Shown here in pieces: positions 50,746-58,747 of a stretch of DNA of 64,000 nucleotides. Below the pieces are notes generated by a model. That model was not told the DNA's origin and did no database searches. It was given only the letters and a program-made list of their open reading frames with translations. The DNA lies in assembly GCF_036880965.1 (NCBI RefSeq), contig NZ_JBAJMV010000004.1:248001-312000 (forward strand). Reading direction: 5' to 3'. A program made the translations under genes and the position numbers. The DNA comes from JAUASW01 sp036880965 (lineage in GTDB: Bacteria; Pseudomonadota; Gammaproteobacteria; Burkholderiales; Burkholderiaceae_C). Numbering within the stretch: position 1 is the first letter of the stretch; each line of letters opens with the position of its first letter.

Positions 50746-51216
50746 ATGGCGATCAAGTTGACGGTCAACGGTAAGCCGGTGTCGATAGACGCCGATCCCG
50801 AGATGCCACTGCTGTGGGCCTTGCGCGAGGACCTGCAGCTGACCGGCACGAAGTTTGGATGCGGCATGGCGCTGTGCGGCGCCTGCACCGTGCACGTGGA
50901 TGGCCAAGCCACCCGGTCCTGCTCCACGCCGCTGTCGGCCGCTGCCGGCAAGCGCGTCACCACGATCGAGGGCGTGGGCGCTTCGGCCACGGGCAAGGCG
51001 GTGCAACTGGCCTGGGTCAAGCTCGATGTGCCGCAATGCGGCTACTGCCAGAGCGGCCAGATCATGAGCGCCTGCGCGCTGCTGGCGAGCAAGAAGAAGC
51101 CCAGCGACGCCGACATCGACGGCGCCATGAGCGGCAACCTCTGCCGCTGCGGCACCTACAACCAGATCCGTGCGGCCATCAAGGACGCCTCGGCTTCGCT
51201 GTCCAAAGGAGCCTGA
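50746..51216 (+). CDS. [2Fe-2S] subunit of molybdenum hydroxylase (IorA-like)
   Basis: A 156-residue iron-sulfur protein. Plant-type cluster cysteines C39, C44, C47 and C59 (FGCGMALCGACTV...RSC), and the second cluster C97, C100, C132 and C134 (CGYCQSGQ...LCRCGTY). Such small subunits partner a molybdopterin protein; the best match is IorA of isoquinoline 1-oxidoreductase. ATG 50746 has AGAAGGAG upstream. It is two bases before the large-subunit ATG (51219) with the stop at 51216. Substrate unknown. Confidence 0.9.
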   Translation: MAIKLTVNGKPVSIDADPEMPLLWALREDLQLTGTKFGCGMALCGACTVHVDGQATRSCSTPLSAAAGKRVTTIEGVGASATGKAVQLAWVKLDVPQCGYCQSGQIMSACALLASKKKPSDADIDGAMSGNLCRCGTYNQIRAAIKDASASLSKGA

Positions 51217-51218
51217 TC

Positions 51219-53345
51219 ATGGGCAAGATCGACAGACGCGAATTCCTGCAGGTCGCCGCCAGCGCTTCGGCCCTGACCGTCGGCTTCTCGCTGCCACTCA
51301 GCAGCCGCGCCGCTGCCACGCAGAGCAATACCTTTGCGCCCAACGCCTGGCTGCGCATCACACCGGACAACAAGATCACCGTGATCTGCGGCTCGGCCGA
51401 GATGGGCCAGGGCGTGCTCACCGCGATTCCGATGCTGGTCGCTGAAGAGCTGGAGGCCGACTGGTCGCTGGTCAGCGTCGAGCAGGCACCGGTGGACGCG
51501 GCCTACAACAACCCCATGTTCGGCATGCAAGCCACCGGCGGCTCCACCACGGTGCGGGCGCACTGGACGCCGGTGCGCCAGGCCGGCGCCGCGGCGCGCG
51601 AGATGCTGGTGGCAGCGGCCGCCAAGAAGTGGGGCCTGCCGGCCGACAAGCTGCGCTGCGAGCGCAGCCAGGTCATCGCGCCCGGCGGCCAGAAGATCAC
51701 TTATGGCGCCCTGGTGGCGCTGGCTGCAGAGCAGCCCGTGCCGGAAAAACCGCTGCTCAAGTCCAGCGCTGACTTCAAGATCCTGGGCAAGCCCACGCGC
51801 CGCCTCGACACACCGGCCAAGACCAATGGCACGGCCAAGTTCGGCATCGATGCCCGGGTCGACGGCATGCTGGTTGCCGTGATGGCGCGCGCGCCGCACG
51901 CGGGCATCAAGCCCAAGAGCTTCAATGAGGCCGCAGCCAAGGCGATCAAGGGCGTGAGGCAGGTGATCGCCATCGACTCCGGCGTGGCCGTGCTGGCCGA
52001 CGGCTACTGGGCGGCCAAGAAGGGCCGCGATGCGCTGGCCGTGGTCTGGGAGATGGGCGACAAGGCCTCGCTCGACAGCGCCAAGGTCTCCACGATGCTG
52101 GCCGAAGGTGCCAGCAAGGCCAGCGCGATGGCGCTCGAGAAGGGCTCGATCAAGGACGTCGCGGCCACGCTCAAGGCCGAGTACGAAGTGCCCTATCTGG
52201 CGCATGCCTGCATGGAGCCGCTCAACTGCCTGGCTTGGGTCAAGGGCGACGAGGTCGAGATCTGGGCCGGCACACAAAGCCAGGGCCCGGCGCAGGGCAT
52301 CCTGGCCCAGGTCGCTTCGGCCACGCCGGCCAAGGTCAAGATCAACACCATGCTCCTGGGCGGCGGTTTCGGCCGTCGTTTCGCACCCGACTTCACCATC
52401 GACGCGGTGCTGCTGTCCAAGCTCAGCGGCCGGCCGGTCAAGCTGGTCTATGCGCGTGAAGACGACATGGCCGCGGGCTTCTACCGTCCGGCGTCGCTGG
52501 TGCGCTTCGAGGCCGCGCTCGACGGTGCCGGCACGCCGACGATGCTGCGCGCCGATGTGGGCTCGCCTTCCATCATGGCGGCCTCGGGCTTCATGCAGAT
52601 TCCGCCGAACGGCGTCGATTCGATGGCGGTGGAAGGCCTGGCCGATCATCCATACCAGATCGCCAACCAGCGCATCGCCTATGGCCGCGCCGAGCCGGGA
52701 CCGCAGGTCTGGTTCTGGCGCTCGGTCGGGCATTCACAGAACTGCTTCTTCATCGAGAGCTTCATCGACGAGATGGCCGCGGCGGCCAAGCAGGATCCGC
52801 TCGCCTTCCGGCTCAAGATGCTGGACCCGAAGCACACGCGCCATCGCGGCGTGCTGGAGCTGGCCGCCGCCAAGGCAGGCTGGGGCAAGCCTGCGGGGCC
52901 GGGTGTGCATCGCGGCATTGCGGTGGCCGAAGCCTTTGGCAGCTATGTGGCCGAAGTGGTCGAGGTGTCCATGGCGGATGACGGCACGCCCAAGCTGCAT
53001 CGCGTGGTCGCCGCCGTGGACTGCGGCCTGACCGCCAATCCGCAAACCATCACGCGCCAGATCGAGAGCGCCATCTGCTATGCACTCTCGGCCGCGCTTT
53101 ACGGCAAGATCACGTTCGCGGGCGGCAAGGTCGAGCAGGGCAACTTCCACGACTATCCGGTCGTGCGCATGAGCGAGATGCCCAAGATCGATGTGCACAT
53201 CGTGCCCAGCAAGGCCGACCCCGGCGGCATCGGCGAGCCGGGCACGCCGCCGTTGGCACCGGCACTGGCCAATGCCATCTTCGCGGCCACCGGCAAGCGC
53301 ATCCGCAAGCTGCCCATCGACACCGGCCTGCTGAAGAAGGCCTGA
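51219..53345 (+). CDS. Molybdopterin-binding large subunit (IorB-like), Tat-exported
   Basis: A 708-residue xanthine-dehydrogenase-family large subunit. The N-terminus has a twin-arginine signal (IDRREFLQVAASASAL), so it is exported folded. Family segments: GSAEMGQGVLTAIPMLVAEEL, GGSTTVRAHWTPVRQAG, GKPTRRLDTPAKTNGTAKFGID, GGGFGRRFAPDF, and the catalytic glutamate E673 in GGIGEPGTPPLAPALANAIF. With the [2Fe-2S] subunit it forms an IorAB-type hydroxylase without an FAD subunit; electrons would go to a cytochrome or quinone. No molybdenum cofactor maturation gene (XdhC) is present. The substrate is not known. Confidence 0.9.
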   Translation: MGKIDRREFLQVAASASALTVGFSLPLSSRAAATQSNTFAPNAWLRITPDNKITVICGSAEMGQGVLTAIPMLVAEELEADWSLVSVEQAPVDAAYNNPMFGMQATGGSTTVRAHWTPVRQAGAAAREMLVAAAAKKWGLPADKLRCERSQVIAPGGQKITYGALVALAAEQPVPEKPLLKSSADFKILGKPTRRLDTPAKTNGTAKFGIDARVDGMLVAVMARAPHAGIKPKSFNEAAAKAIKGVRQVIAIDSGVAVLADGYWAAKKGRDALAVVWEMGDKASLDSAKVSTMLAEGASKASAMALEKGSIKDVAATLKAEYEVPYLAHACMEPLNCLAWVKGDEVEIWAGTQSQGPAQGILAQVASATPAKVKINTMLLGGGFGRRFAPDFTIDAVLLSKLSGRPVKLVYAREDDMAAGFYRPASLVRFEAALDGAGTPTMLRADVGSPSIMAASGFMQIPPNGVDSMAVEGLADHPYQIANQRIAYGRAEPGPQVWFWRSVGHSQNCFFIESFIDEMAAAAKQDPLAFRLKMLDPKHTRHRGVLELAAAKAGWGKPAGPGVHRGIAVAEAFGSYVAEVVEVSMADDGTPKLHRVVAAVDCGLTANPQTITRQIESAICYALSAALYGKITFAGGKVEQGNFHDYPVVRMSEMPKIDVHIVPSKADPGGIGEPGTPPLAPALANAIFAATGKRIRKLPIDTGLLKKA

Positions 53346-53422
53346 GTTGCGGTCCGCGAGGCCAGTGCAAGCTGGCTTCGCCGGCCTCGCGCCGCGAGCT
53401 TCTGAAGCGCTCGGCGAGAATC

Positions 53423-54088
53423 GTGGCCGTGCCAACGACTTCGACGCTGCCCCTGGTCTACAGCTACCGCCGCTGCCCCTATGCCATGAGGGCTCGCATG
53501 GCCCTGCTGCAGGCGGGCAGGAACTTCCAGGCCTTTGAGATCATCCTGCGCGACAAGCCGGCGGCCATGCTGGCCTTGTCCCCGAAGGCGACGGTGCCGG
53601 TGCTGCAACTGCCGGATGGCGGCGTGCTGGACGAGAGCTGGGACATCATGCGCTGGGCGCTGGAAGCGGGCGACGCCGATGGCTGGTGGCGGCGCGCGCA
53701 GTCTGCCGACAACCTTGAGCTGCTGCAGCGCAATGACGGCCCGTTCAAGCATCGGCTGGACCGTTACAAGTACCCGGATCGCTACCCCGACGAAGACGGC
53801 CCGCGCGAGCGTCATCGCGCGCGGGCCGTGGCCGAGCTGCTGACTCCTCTGGAAGAGAGATTGCAGGCCCAGCCCTGGCTAGGCGGCGCCACGCCCTGCG
53901 CTACCGACCTGGCCGTCTTTCCCTTCGTGCGCCAATTCGCCGCGGTGGAGGCCGGCTGGCTTGCCAGCCAACCGCTGCCCGCCGTGCAGGCCTGGCTGGA
54001 TGCCTGGCTGGGCAGCCCGCTGTTCGAGGCCTGCATGATCAAGCTGCCGCCGCAGGCCATCAGCGACTATCCCGCCCTCGCCCGCTGA
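53423..54088 (+). CDS. Glutathione S-transferase
   Basis: A 221-residue GST. The thioredoxin-fold N-terminal half has YSYRRCPYAMRARMALLQAG, with a CPYA motif in the position of the active-site residue, and the glutathione-binding VPVLQLPDGGVLDESWDIMRW; the C-terminal helical half holds PWLGGATPCATDLAVFPFVRQF. GTG 53423 is the start. It resembles Grx2/GST-like proteins. Role not assignable. It is 77 bp behind the molybdenum hydroxylase. Confidence 0.85.
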   Translation: MAVPTTSTLPLVYSYRRCPYAMRARMALLQAGRNFQAFEIILRDKPAAMLALSPKATVPVLQLPDGGVLDESWDIMRWALEAGDADGWWRRAQSADNLELLQRNDGPFKHRLDRYKYPDRYPDEDGPRERHRARAVAELLTPLEERLQAQPWLGGATPCATDLAVFPFVRQFAAVEAGWLASQPLPAVQAWLDAWLGSPLFEACMIKLPPQAISDYPALAR

Positions 54089-54130
54089 CGCCGCGCCTAC
54101 ACTTCGCGCTTTCAATCGCGGAGGACGCGG

Positions 54131-54553
54131 ATGTCCAGCTATGTCGAAGGCGCCCTGATCAAGGATGAACGGATCGTCCACATGGGCCGCATCAGCCTGT
54201 GGTCGCTGTGGCATCTGATCGCGCTGGGCATCGTCCTGCTGCCGGCCTTTGGCATCGGCCTGATTCCGCTGGTGATCGCCTATGTGCGCTACAAGTCCAC
54301 CGAACTCGCGGTCACGACGCGGCGCATCATCGTCAAGCATGGCTTCATCAGTCGCCAGACCATCGAGATCAACCTGAACAAGGCCGAGAGCATCCAGGTC
54401 GACCAGGGTGTCTGGGGGCGGCTGTTCAATTTCGGCACCCTGGTCATTTCCGGCACCGGCACTTCGCATGCGCCGCTGACCGGCATTGCCGACCCCATGG
54501 CCTTCCGCCGCGCCTTCATCGAGGCGCAGGACGGCGGCAAGCCGGCCGACTGA
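54131..54553 (+). CDS. PH-domain membrane protein
   Basis: A 140-residue protein with two membrane helices (WSLWHLIALGIVLLPAFGIGLIPLVIAYV) followed by a bacterial pleckstrin-homology domain (TTRRIIVKHGFISRQTIEINLNKAESIQVDQ, then GTLVISGTGTSHAPLTGIADP). Such proteins are of unknown function, often near membrane stress genes. A GGAGG ribosome site lies seven bases before the ATG. No operon partner is evident. Confidence 0.85.
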   Translation: MSSYVEGALIKDERIVHMGRISLWSLWHLIALGIVLLPAFGIGLIPLVIAYVRYKSTELAVTTRRIIVKHGFISRQTIEINLNKAESIQVDQGVWGRLFNFGTLVISGTGTSHAPLTGIADPMAFRRAFIEAQDGGKPAD

Positions 54554-54611
54554 GCGCACGTTTCAGCTCGCAGGTGTACGCTCGCGTGCATCAACCCTTC
54601 GGGAGTTCCTG

Positions 54612-54797
54612 ATGCCCTCCACCAGCTCCGTCTCCAGCGCCCCGCCTCCCGCACCGGCGCCAGCGCCACAGCGCGCCCAGAAGGTGGAGCGCCCGCCCGA
54701 GCCGCCCAAGCAGCTTGAAAAGGCACCGGCACCGCCGCCGCCTCAGCGCCTGGCGGAATCAGGCTCGGTGGGCCGCAACCTCAACGAAGTGGCCTAA
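54612..54797 (+). CDS. Small proline-rich protein, unknown
   Basis: A 61-residue ORF rich in Pro, Ala and Gln (APPPAPAPAPQRAQ..., PPEPPKQLEKAPAPPPP), with no recognised domain. GGGAG at 54601-54605 gives a fair ribosome site. It follows the PH-domain gene by 58 bp. No signal peptide. Could be real or a chance open frame in GC-rich DNA; a short disordered protein or linker is possible. Confidence 0.45.
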   Translation: MPSTSSVSSAPPPAPAPAPQRAQKVERPPEPPKQLEKAPAPPPPQRLAESGSVGRNLNEVA

Positions 54798-54821
54798 GGT
54801 CGAGCCCGACCAGCAGCCGAG

Positions 54822-56369
54822 CTAAACCGATGAGTTGATCTGCTCGATCAGCGCCTTGTGGCTGGGCAGGTCGTTCAGCGCGCGGTCGCCGAAGCGGCGG
54901 ATCTTGGCGAACAGCTTGTCGGCCTCGGCCACCTGATGGAAGTCCTCACGGCCCGCGCTCAGGTCGGTCCTGAAGCCCATGCCGTAGAGGATGTACTGGT
55001 AGTTGAAGAAGGCGAAGCTCTCGGTATCCAGCACGAAGTCGAAGCGGCCGGGCGGGCGCAATTTCCATTGCTCCAGCAGCTCGGCAAGGCGCTCAGGGAT
55101 GGTGGCCGCTTCCGCGTTGTCGCGCCAGAAGGGCTCGCCACGCTGGCTAAGGCAGTAGTGCAGCTTCAGGAAGCTGACGATGTTCTCGAAACGCGTGCGC
55201 ATCAGCTCGTTGAAGCGGCGCGCCGGCGCTTCCATCGGGCCGCTGTGCGGCAGCATCTCGGCGATCATGCCGATGGCGGCCTCGATCAGCACCAGGCCGG
55301 TCGATTCGAGCGGTTCCAGGAAGCCGGCCGACAAGCCCACCGCGACGCAGTTCTTCACCCACTGCTGCTCGCGATAACCGGGCGCGAATGGGATGCTCCG
55401 CGTCACCATGTCTTCATGGCCGGGGCCGACATAGGCGCGCAGGATCTCGGCCGCGCGCTCGTCGCTGATGTGATCGCTCGAATAGACGCAGCCGATGCCG
55501 CGCGAGCCGTTCAGGCCAATCTCCCAGGTCCAGCCGGCCTCATGCGCAGTGGCGATGGTGCAGCTCTCCATCGGCGCCTCAGGCCGGTCCAGCGGCAGCT
55601 TGCAGGTCAGCGCCCGGTCGGTGAAGAGCTGCTGGCGCACCGATTTGAAAGTCGCACCTGGCGCCTCGCCGATCAGCTCGGCGCGGAAGCCCGTGCAGTC
55701 GACGTAGAGGTCGGCCTTGAAAGAGCCATGTTGCAAGGTGTCGATGTGCTCGATGGCGCCCGCGGCATCGCGAATGACGCCGCTCAGCGTGGCCTCGACA
55801 TACTGCACACCCAGCTCCCGCGCCCGCTCAGCCAGGACCGTGGCAAGGCGCATCGCATCGAAGTGATAGGCGTAATTCAGCGGCGCTGCATAGGCCGCCT
55901 CATGCGCTCGCTTGGGCGCGCGGCAGGCCTCGGCCACCCGCTCCTGGATCGTCATCGCCTTCGCAAAGGGCTGGCGCGTGGCTTCGTCCTGCAGCAGCCA
56001 GTAGGGCACGAGGCTCGTGCCCTCGGTATAGAAGGGCGCCTCGAAGGGATGGAAGAACTGATGCCGCTCTTCGCCGCGCGGCGCATGGGCCCAGTCGACG
56101 AAGCGGATGCCCTGCTTGAAGGTGGCCGAGGTTTCGCGGATGAAGCGGCGCTCGTCAATGCCCAGGAACTGCAGGGTGCTGCGTATCGTCGGGAAGGTGC
56201 CTTCGCCGACGCCGATGATGCCGATATCGGGCGACTCCAGCACCGTGATCTCGAGATGGCTGCGCTCTGAAAGGCCCAGGAATTTCGCCAAGTAGGCAGC
56301 GGTGAGCCAACCGGCGGTGCCGCCACCGACAACCAGGATGCGTCGTTTGTTCGTCGTCATTCGCTGCAT
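54822..56369 (-). CDS. Flavin-dependent halogenase (tryptophan halogenase family)
   Basis: A 515-residue FAD enzyme. GGGTAG (about 15-20) is the nucleotide fold; K85 (TFKQGIRFVDW) aligns with the catalytic lysine K79 of PrnA/RebH; WTWEI (about 280-284) is the WxWxI halogenase motif, though with Gly instead of Pro after it; and GFLEPLESTGL (350-359) matches the PLEST segment with the catalytic glutamate E355. It therefore has the complete apparatus for chlorinating or brominating an aromatic such as tryptophan. No flavin reductase or biosynthetic gene cluster is adjacent, so its substrate is open. Related free-standing halogenases in Caulobacter and Xanthomonas accompany TonB receptors. Start: ATG 56369 or 56360. 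Confidence 0.87.
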   Translation of the reverse strand: MQRMTTNKRRILVVGGGTAGWLTAAYLAKFLGLSERSHLEITVLESPDIGIIGVGEGTFPTIRSTLQFLGIDERRFIRETSATFKQGIRFVDWAHAPRGEERHQFFHPFEAPFYTEGTSLVPYWLLQDEATRQPFAKAMTIQERVAEACRAPKRAHEAAYAAPLNYAYHFDAMRLATVLAERARELGVQYVEATLSGVIRDAAGAIEHIDTLQHGSFKADLYVDCTGFRAELIGEAPGATFKSVRQQLFTDRALTCKLPLDRPEAPMESCTIATAHEAGWTWEIGLNGSRGIGCVYSSDHISDERAAEILRAYVGPGHEDMVTRSIPFAPGYREQQWVKNCVAVGLSAGFLEPLESTGLVLIEAAIGMIAEMLPHSGPMEAPARRFNELMRTRFENIVSFLKLHYCLSQRGEPFWRDNAEAATIPERLAELLEQWKLRPPGRFDFVLDTESFAFFNYQYILYGMGFRTDLSAGREDFHQVAEADKLFAKIRRFGDRALNDLPSHKALIEQINSSV

Positions 56370-56378
56370 CGATTCATT

Positions 56379-56876
56379 TCAGGTTCTGACGTAGAGGTTC
56401 TTGAGCCAGAGATGGCCAGTCTGTGCACCCTGGCCCCAGTCTTCTTCGTCCTCGCTGGGCTGCGCACTGTAGCCGGACGGGTTCAGGAGCTTGACGCGAC
56501 CGGCGCGGAAGGACGAGACCCGCCGCGTCACCAGCGTGAGCCCATGCTCCAGCGCCGTGGCAGCGAGCAAGCCGTCACGCGTGTTTGCATAGGGCAACTG
56601 CGCGCGCCGCCGCACGACCGCTGCATCCACCGGCAAGACCCGACCCTCGAAGGCTGGCAGCAGATGCTCGTCTATCCATTCGCGCACCAGCAGGCCGGCG
56701 GCCTTGTCCTTGCGGCCGAGCCGGGCGGCGGCGTTCTCGATCTCCAGCAGGTTCAAGGCAGAAATGAAGAGCTTCTGGCGCGCAATGCTGCCCGCCCAGG
56801 CCGCCAGTCCGGGGTCGGCCTGGCCGGCCTTGGCCTTGCGCAGCTCCAGCACCAGGGCGGTGTCCAGGAGGTACAT
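56379..56876 (-). CDS. PIN-domain (VapC/FitB-like) toxin, altered
   Basis: A 165-residue PIN protein. D5 (LLDTALVLELRK) lies in a DTA rather than the usual DTN motif. E11, E45 (LNLLEIENAA) and D101 (NTRDGLLAATALEHGLTLVTRR) keep three of the four acidic residues; the fourth, usually VADF after VTRN, is VSSF here. A charged 27-residue C-terminal extension (QPSEDEEDWGQGAQ...) is unusual. Endonuclease activity may be weakened. It would pair with the Phd-like protein upstream, but 78 bp and a GC-rich repeat separate them. It ends 10 bp before the halogenase start on the same strand. Confidence 0.75.
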   Translation of the reverse strand: MYLLDTALVLELRKAKAGQADPGLAAWAGSIARQKLFISALNLLEIENAAARLGRKDKAAGLLVREWIDEHLLPAFEGRVLPVDAAVVRRRAQLPYANTRDGLLAATALEHGLTLVTRRVSSFRAGRVKLLNPSGYSAQPSEDEEDWGQGAQTGHLWLKNLYVRT

Positions 56877-56910
56877 CTCAGTGCCGCCCGGCCGCCCGTA
56901 GGCACTGAAG

Positions 56911-56953
56911 CGGCCCCTCGGGGGGCAGCGAGCGAAGGGAGCGTGGGGGCTGT
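56911..56953. repeat. GC-rich palindromic repeat between toxin and antitoxin, family member 4
   Basis: GCGGCCCCTCGGGGGGCAG followed by CGAGCGAAGGGAGCGTGGGGGC. It shares its core with elements near 9355, 28488 and 38303. It fills the unusual gap between the two genes. Confidence 0.62.
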
Positions 56954-56954
56954 T

Positions 56955-57203
56955 TCATTCGATGGGCTCGCGGTGATCCCAGGCGCCGTCGGGGCTGTCG
57001 CCGCCGTCCAGTTCCACCAGATTGGGCATGGCCAGGATGTCGAGGATGCTGTCGCTCTCGCCGCTGAGGCGGCGGTACTCGGCAATGCTCATCAGCACAT
57101 GGGTGGGCTGGCCCCGGTCGGTGATCAGCACCGGCTCGCTGCGCGCGGCACGCTTGGCATGGCTCACGTCCTGGTTGAATTCGCGGCTGGTCAGCAGCTT
57201 CAT
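56955..57203 (-). CDS. Phd/YefM-type antitoxin
   Basis: An 82-residue antitoxin: MKLLTSREFNQDVSHAKRAAR is the Phd/YefM N-terminus, with EPVLITDRGQPTHVLMSIAEYRRL, and a C-terminal tail (SILDILAMPNLVELDGG...) that would bind the PIN toxin. ATG 57203 starts it; a much longer in-frame opening to 57650 is not conserved. The operator-like ATCGG-CA-CCGAT at 57239-57250 lies just upstream. Weak ribosome site. Confidence 0.78.
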   Translation of the reverse strand: MKLLTSREFNQDVSHAKRAARSEPVLITDRGQPTHVLMSIAEYRRLSGESDSILDILAMPNLVELDGGDSPDGAWDHREPIE

Positions 57204-57238
57204 GCCGGACACCCCGGGGTCGAAGAAAGCCGCATGAT

Positions 57239-57250
57239 ATCGGCACCGAT
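57239..57250. promoter_or_regulatory. Palindrome before the antitoxin gene
   Basis: ATCGG-CA-CCGAT, 36 bp before the antitoxin ATG, next to TACGTA at 57256. Possible autoregulation site; also within the divergent region to the antiporter. Confidence 0.4.
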
Positions 57251-57363
57251 GTAGGTACGTAGGCACAAATCTGCTGATCCGGATGGACAAGCGGAAGCCC
57301 ACTGGCACAGTGCGCTCCGAACGCGGGCCACGGACTGGCCGCCGCGAAAGCACCGGATATTTC

Positions 57364-58740
57364 ATGGCACTCGATTCCCTCAGCGGCCTGCTGGCCATCG
57401 TCAGCGACGTCTTCGCCAAGCATGGCCCGGCGGCTCCCGCCGTAGCGCAGACCTTTGCGCCCGGCGACTTCAGCATCCGCTTTTTCCTGCAATTGGCCAT
57501 CATCATGCTGGCCTGTCGCGTGGTCGGCTGGGCCGGCCGCCGCTTTCTCGCCCAGCCCCAGGTCGTCGGCGAAATGATTGCCGGCGTCATCCTCGGCCCC
57601 TCGCTGCTGGGCCTGTTCTTCCCTGACATCCAGGCCGCCATCTTCCCCAAGGAGATGAAGAACGTCCTGTATTCGGGCGCCCAGCTGGGCGTGGGCCTCT
57701 ACATGTTCCTGGTCGGCACGACGCTGCGGCTGGACCACTTCGCCACCAAGGCGCGGAGTGCCATGGGCGTGTCGCTCGCGGGCATCACAGCTCCATTTGT
57801 CATCGCCTTCCTGATCACGCCCCTGCTGCTCACCGTGCCGGGGCTGTTCGCCGCAGGCATCTCCCAGACCAATGCCACGCTCTTCATGGGCGCCTGCATT
57901 GCGCTGACGGCCTTTCCCATGCTCGCCCGCATCATCAATGAGCGGGGCCTCGCCAACACTTCGCTGGGTACCCTGTCGCTGACGGCGGGCGCCTTCGACG
58001 ATATGGCTTCCTGGTGCGTGCTGGCCGTCGTGCTGGCTGCCTTCGGCGCAGGCCCGGGAGTGGCGGTGCTGGCCATCGGCGGCGGTGTGTTGTGGGCCGG
58101 CTTCGTGCTGATCTTCGGCCGCAGGCTGCTGGCGCCGCTGGGCCGCATGGTCGAGCGGGAAGGCGAGATGAGCCACACGGTGCTGGCCATCACCCTGATC
58201 CTGTTCTGCACCTCGGCCTTCGTCATGGACGCGGTGGGCATCCATTCGATCTTCGGCGGCTTCATCCTCGGTGTGGCCATGCCGCGCGGCCTGTTCGCGA
58301 CCGAGCTGAAGAAGAAGGTGGAGCCGCTGGCCGTGATCCTCCTGCTGCCGATGTTCTTCACCTACTCCGGCCTGAACACGCGGCTGGACATGATCAACTC
58401 GGGCCAGCTGCTGCTGATCGCACTGGGCGTGCTGGCTGCCTCGGTGCTGGCCAAGTTCGGCGCCTGCTACCTGGCGGCACGCCTGTCGGGCGAAGACAAC
58501 CGCACGGCGCTGGGCATCGGCGCGCTGATGAACTCGCGCGGCCTGATGGAGCTGATCATCATCAATATCGGCCTGCAGAAGGGCATCATCGGGCCGGCCC
58601 TGTTCTCGATGCTGGTGCTGATGGCCGTGATCACGACCATGATGGCCAGCCCGCTGTTCGAGCTCTTCTACGGCAAGAAGGCCCGCGAGAGCGGCGAGCT
58701 CGAGGCCATCCCCGGCTCGCCGTCCAGCCACCTGGCCTGA
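57364..58740 (+). CDS. Cation/proton antiporter (CPA2 type)
   Basis: A 458-residue inner-membrane protein with about 12 helices. QPQVVGEMIAGVILGPSLLG is the CPA2 signature; the ion-binding Asp pair is in TAGAFDDMASWCVLAVVLA; FILGVAMPRGLF and MNSRGLMELIIINIGL follow. It exchanges Na+ or K+ for protons. No C-terminal TrkA or KefC-type nucleotide-binding domain. ATG 57364 is used; an in-frame ATG at 57283 would add 27 residues without homology. Ends 7 bp from the convergent UvrA stop. Confidence 0.9.
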   Translation: MALDSLSGLLAIVSDVFAKHGPAAPAVAQTFAPGDFSIRFFLQLAIIMLACRVVGWAGRRFLAQPQVVGEMIAGVILGPSLLGLFFPDIQAAIFPKEMKNVLYSGAQLGVGLYMFLVGTTLRLDHFATKARSAMGVSLAGITAPFVIAFLITPLLLTVPGLFAAGISQTNATLFMGACIALTAFPMLARIINERGLANTSLGTLSLTAGAFDDMASWCVLAVVLAAFGAGPGVAVLAIGGGVLWAGFVLIFGRRLLAPLGRMVEREGEMSHTVLAITLILFCTSAFVMDAVGIHSIFGGFILGVAMPRGLFATELKKKVEPLAVILLLPMFFTYSGLNTRLDMINSGQLLLIALGVLAASVLAKFGACYLAARLSGEDNRTALGIGALMNSRGLMELIIINIGLQKGIIGPALFSMLVLMAVITTMMASPLFELFYGKKARESGELEAIPGSPSSHLA

Positions 58741-58747
58741 GGCTCGG

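Noticed and set aside
53346..53422. Possible terminator after the molybdenum hydroxylase
   Set aside because: Only GC-rich sequence without a clear stem and T-run was found.
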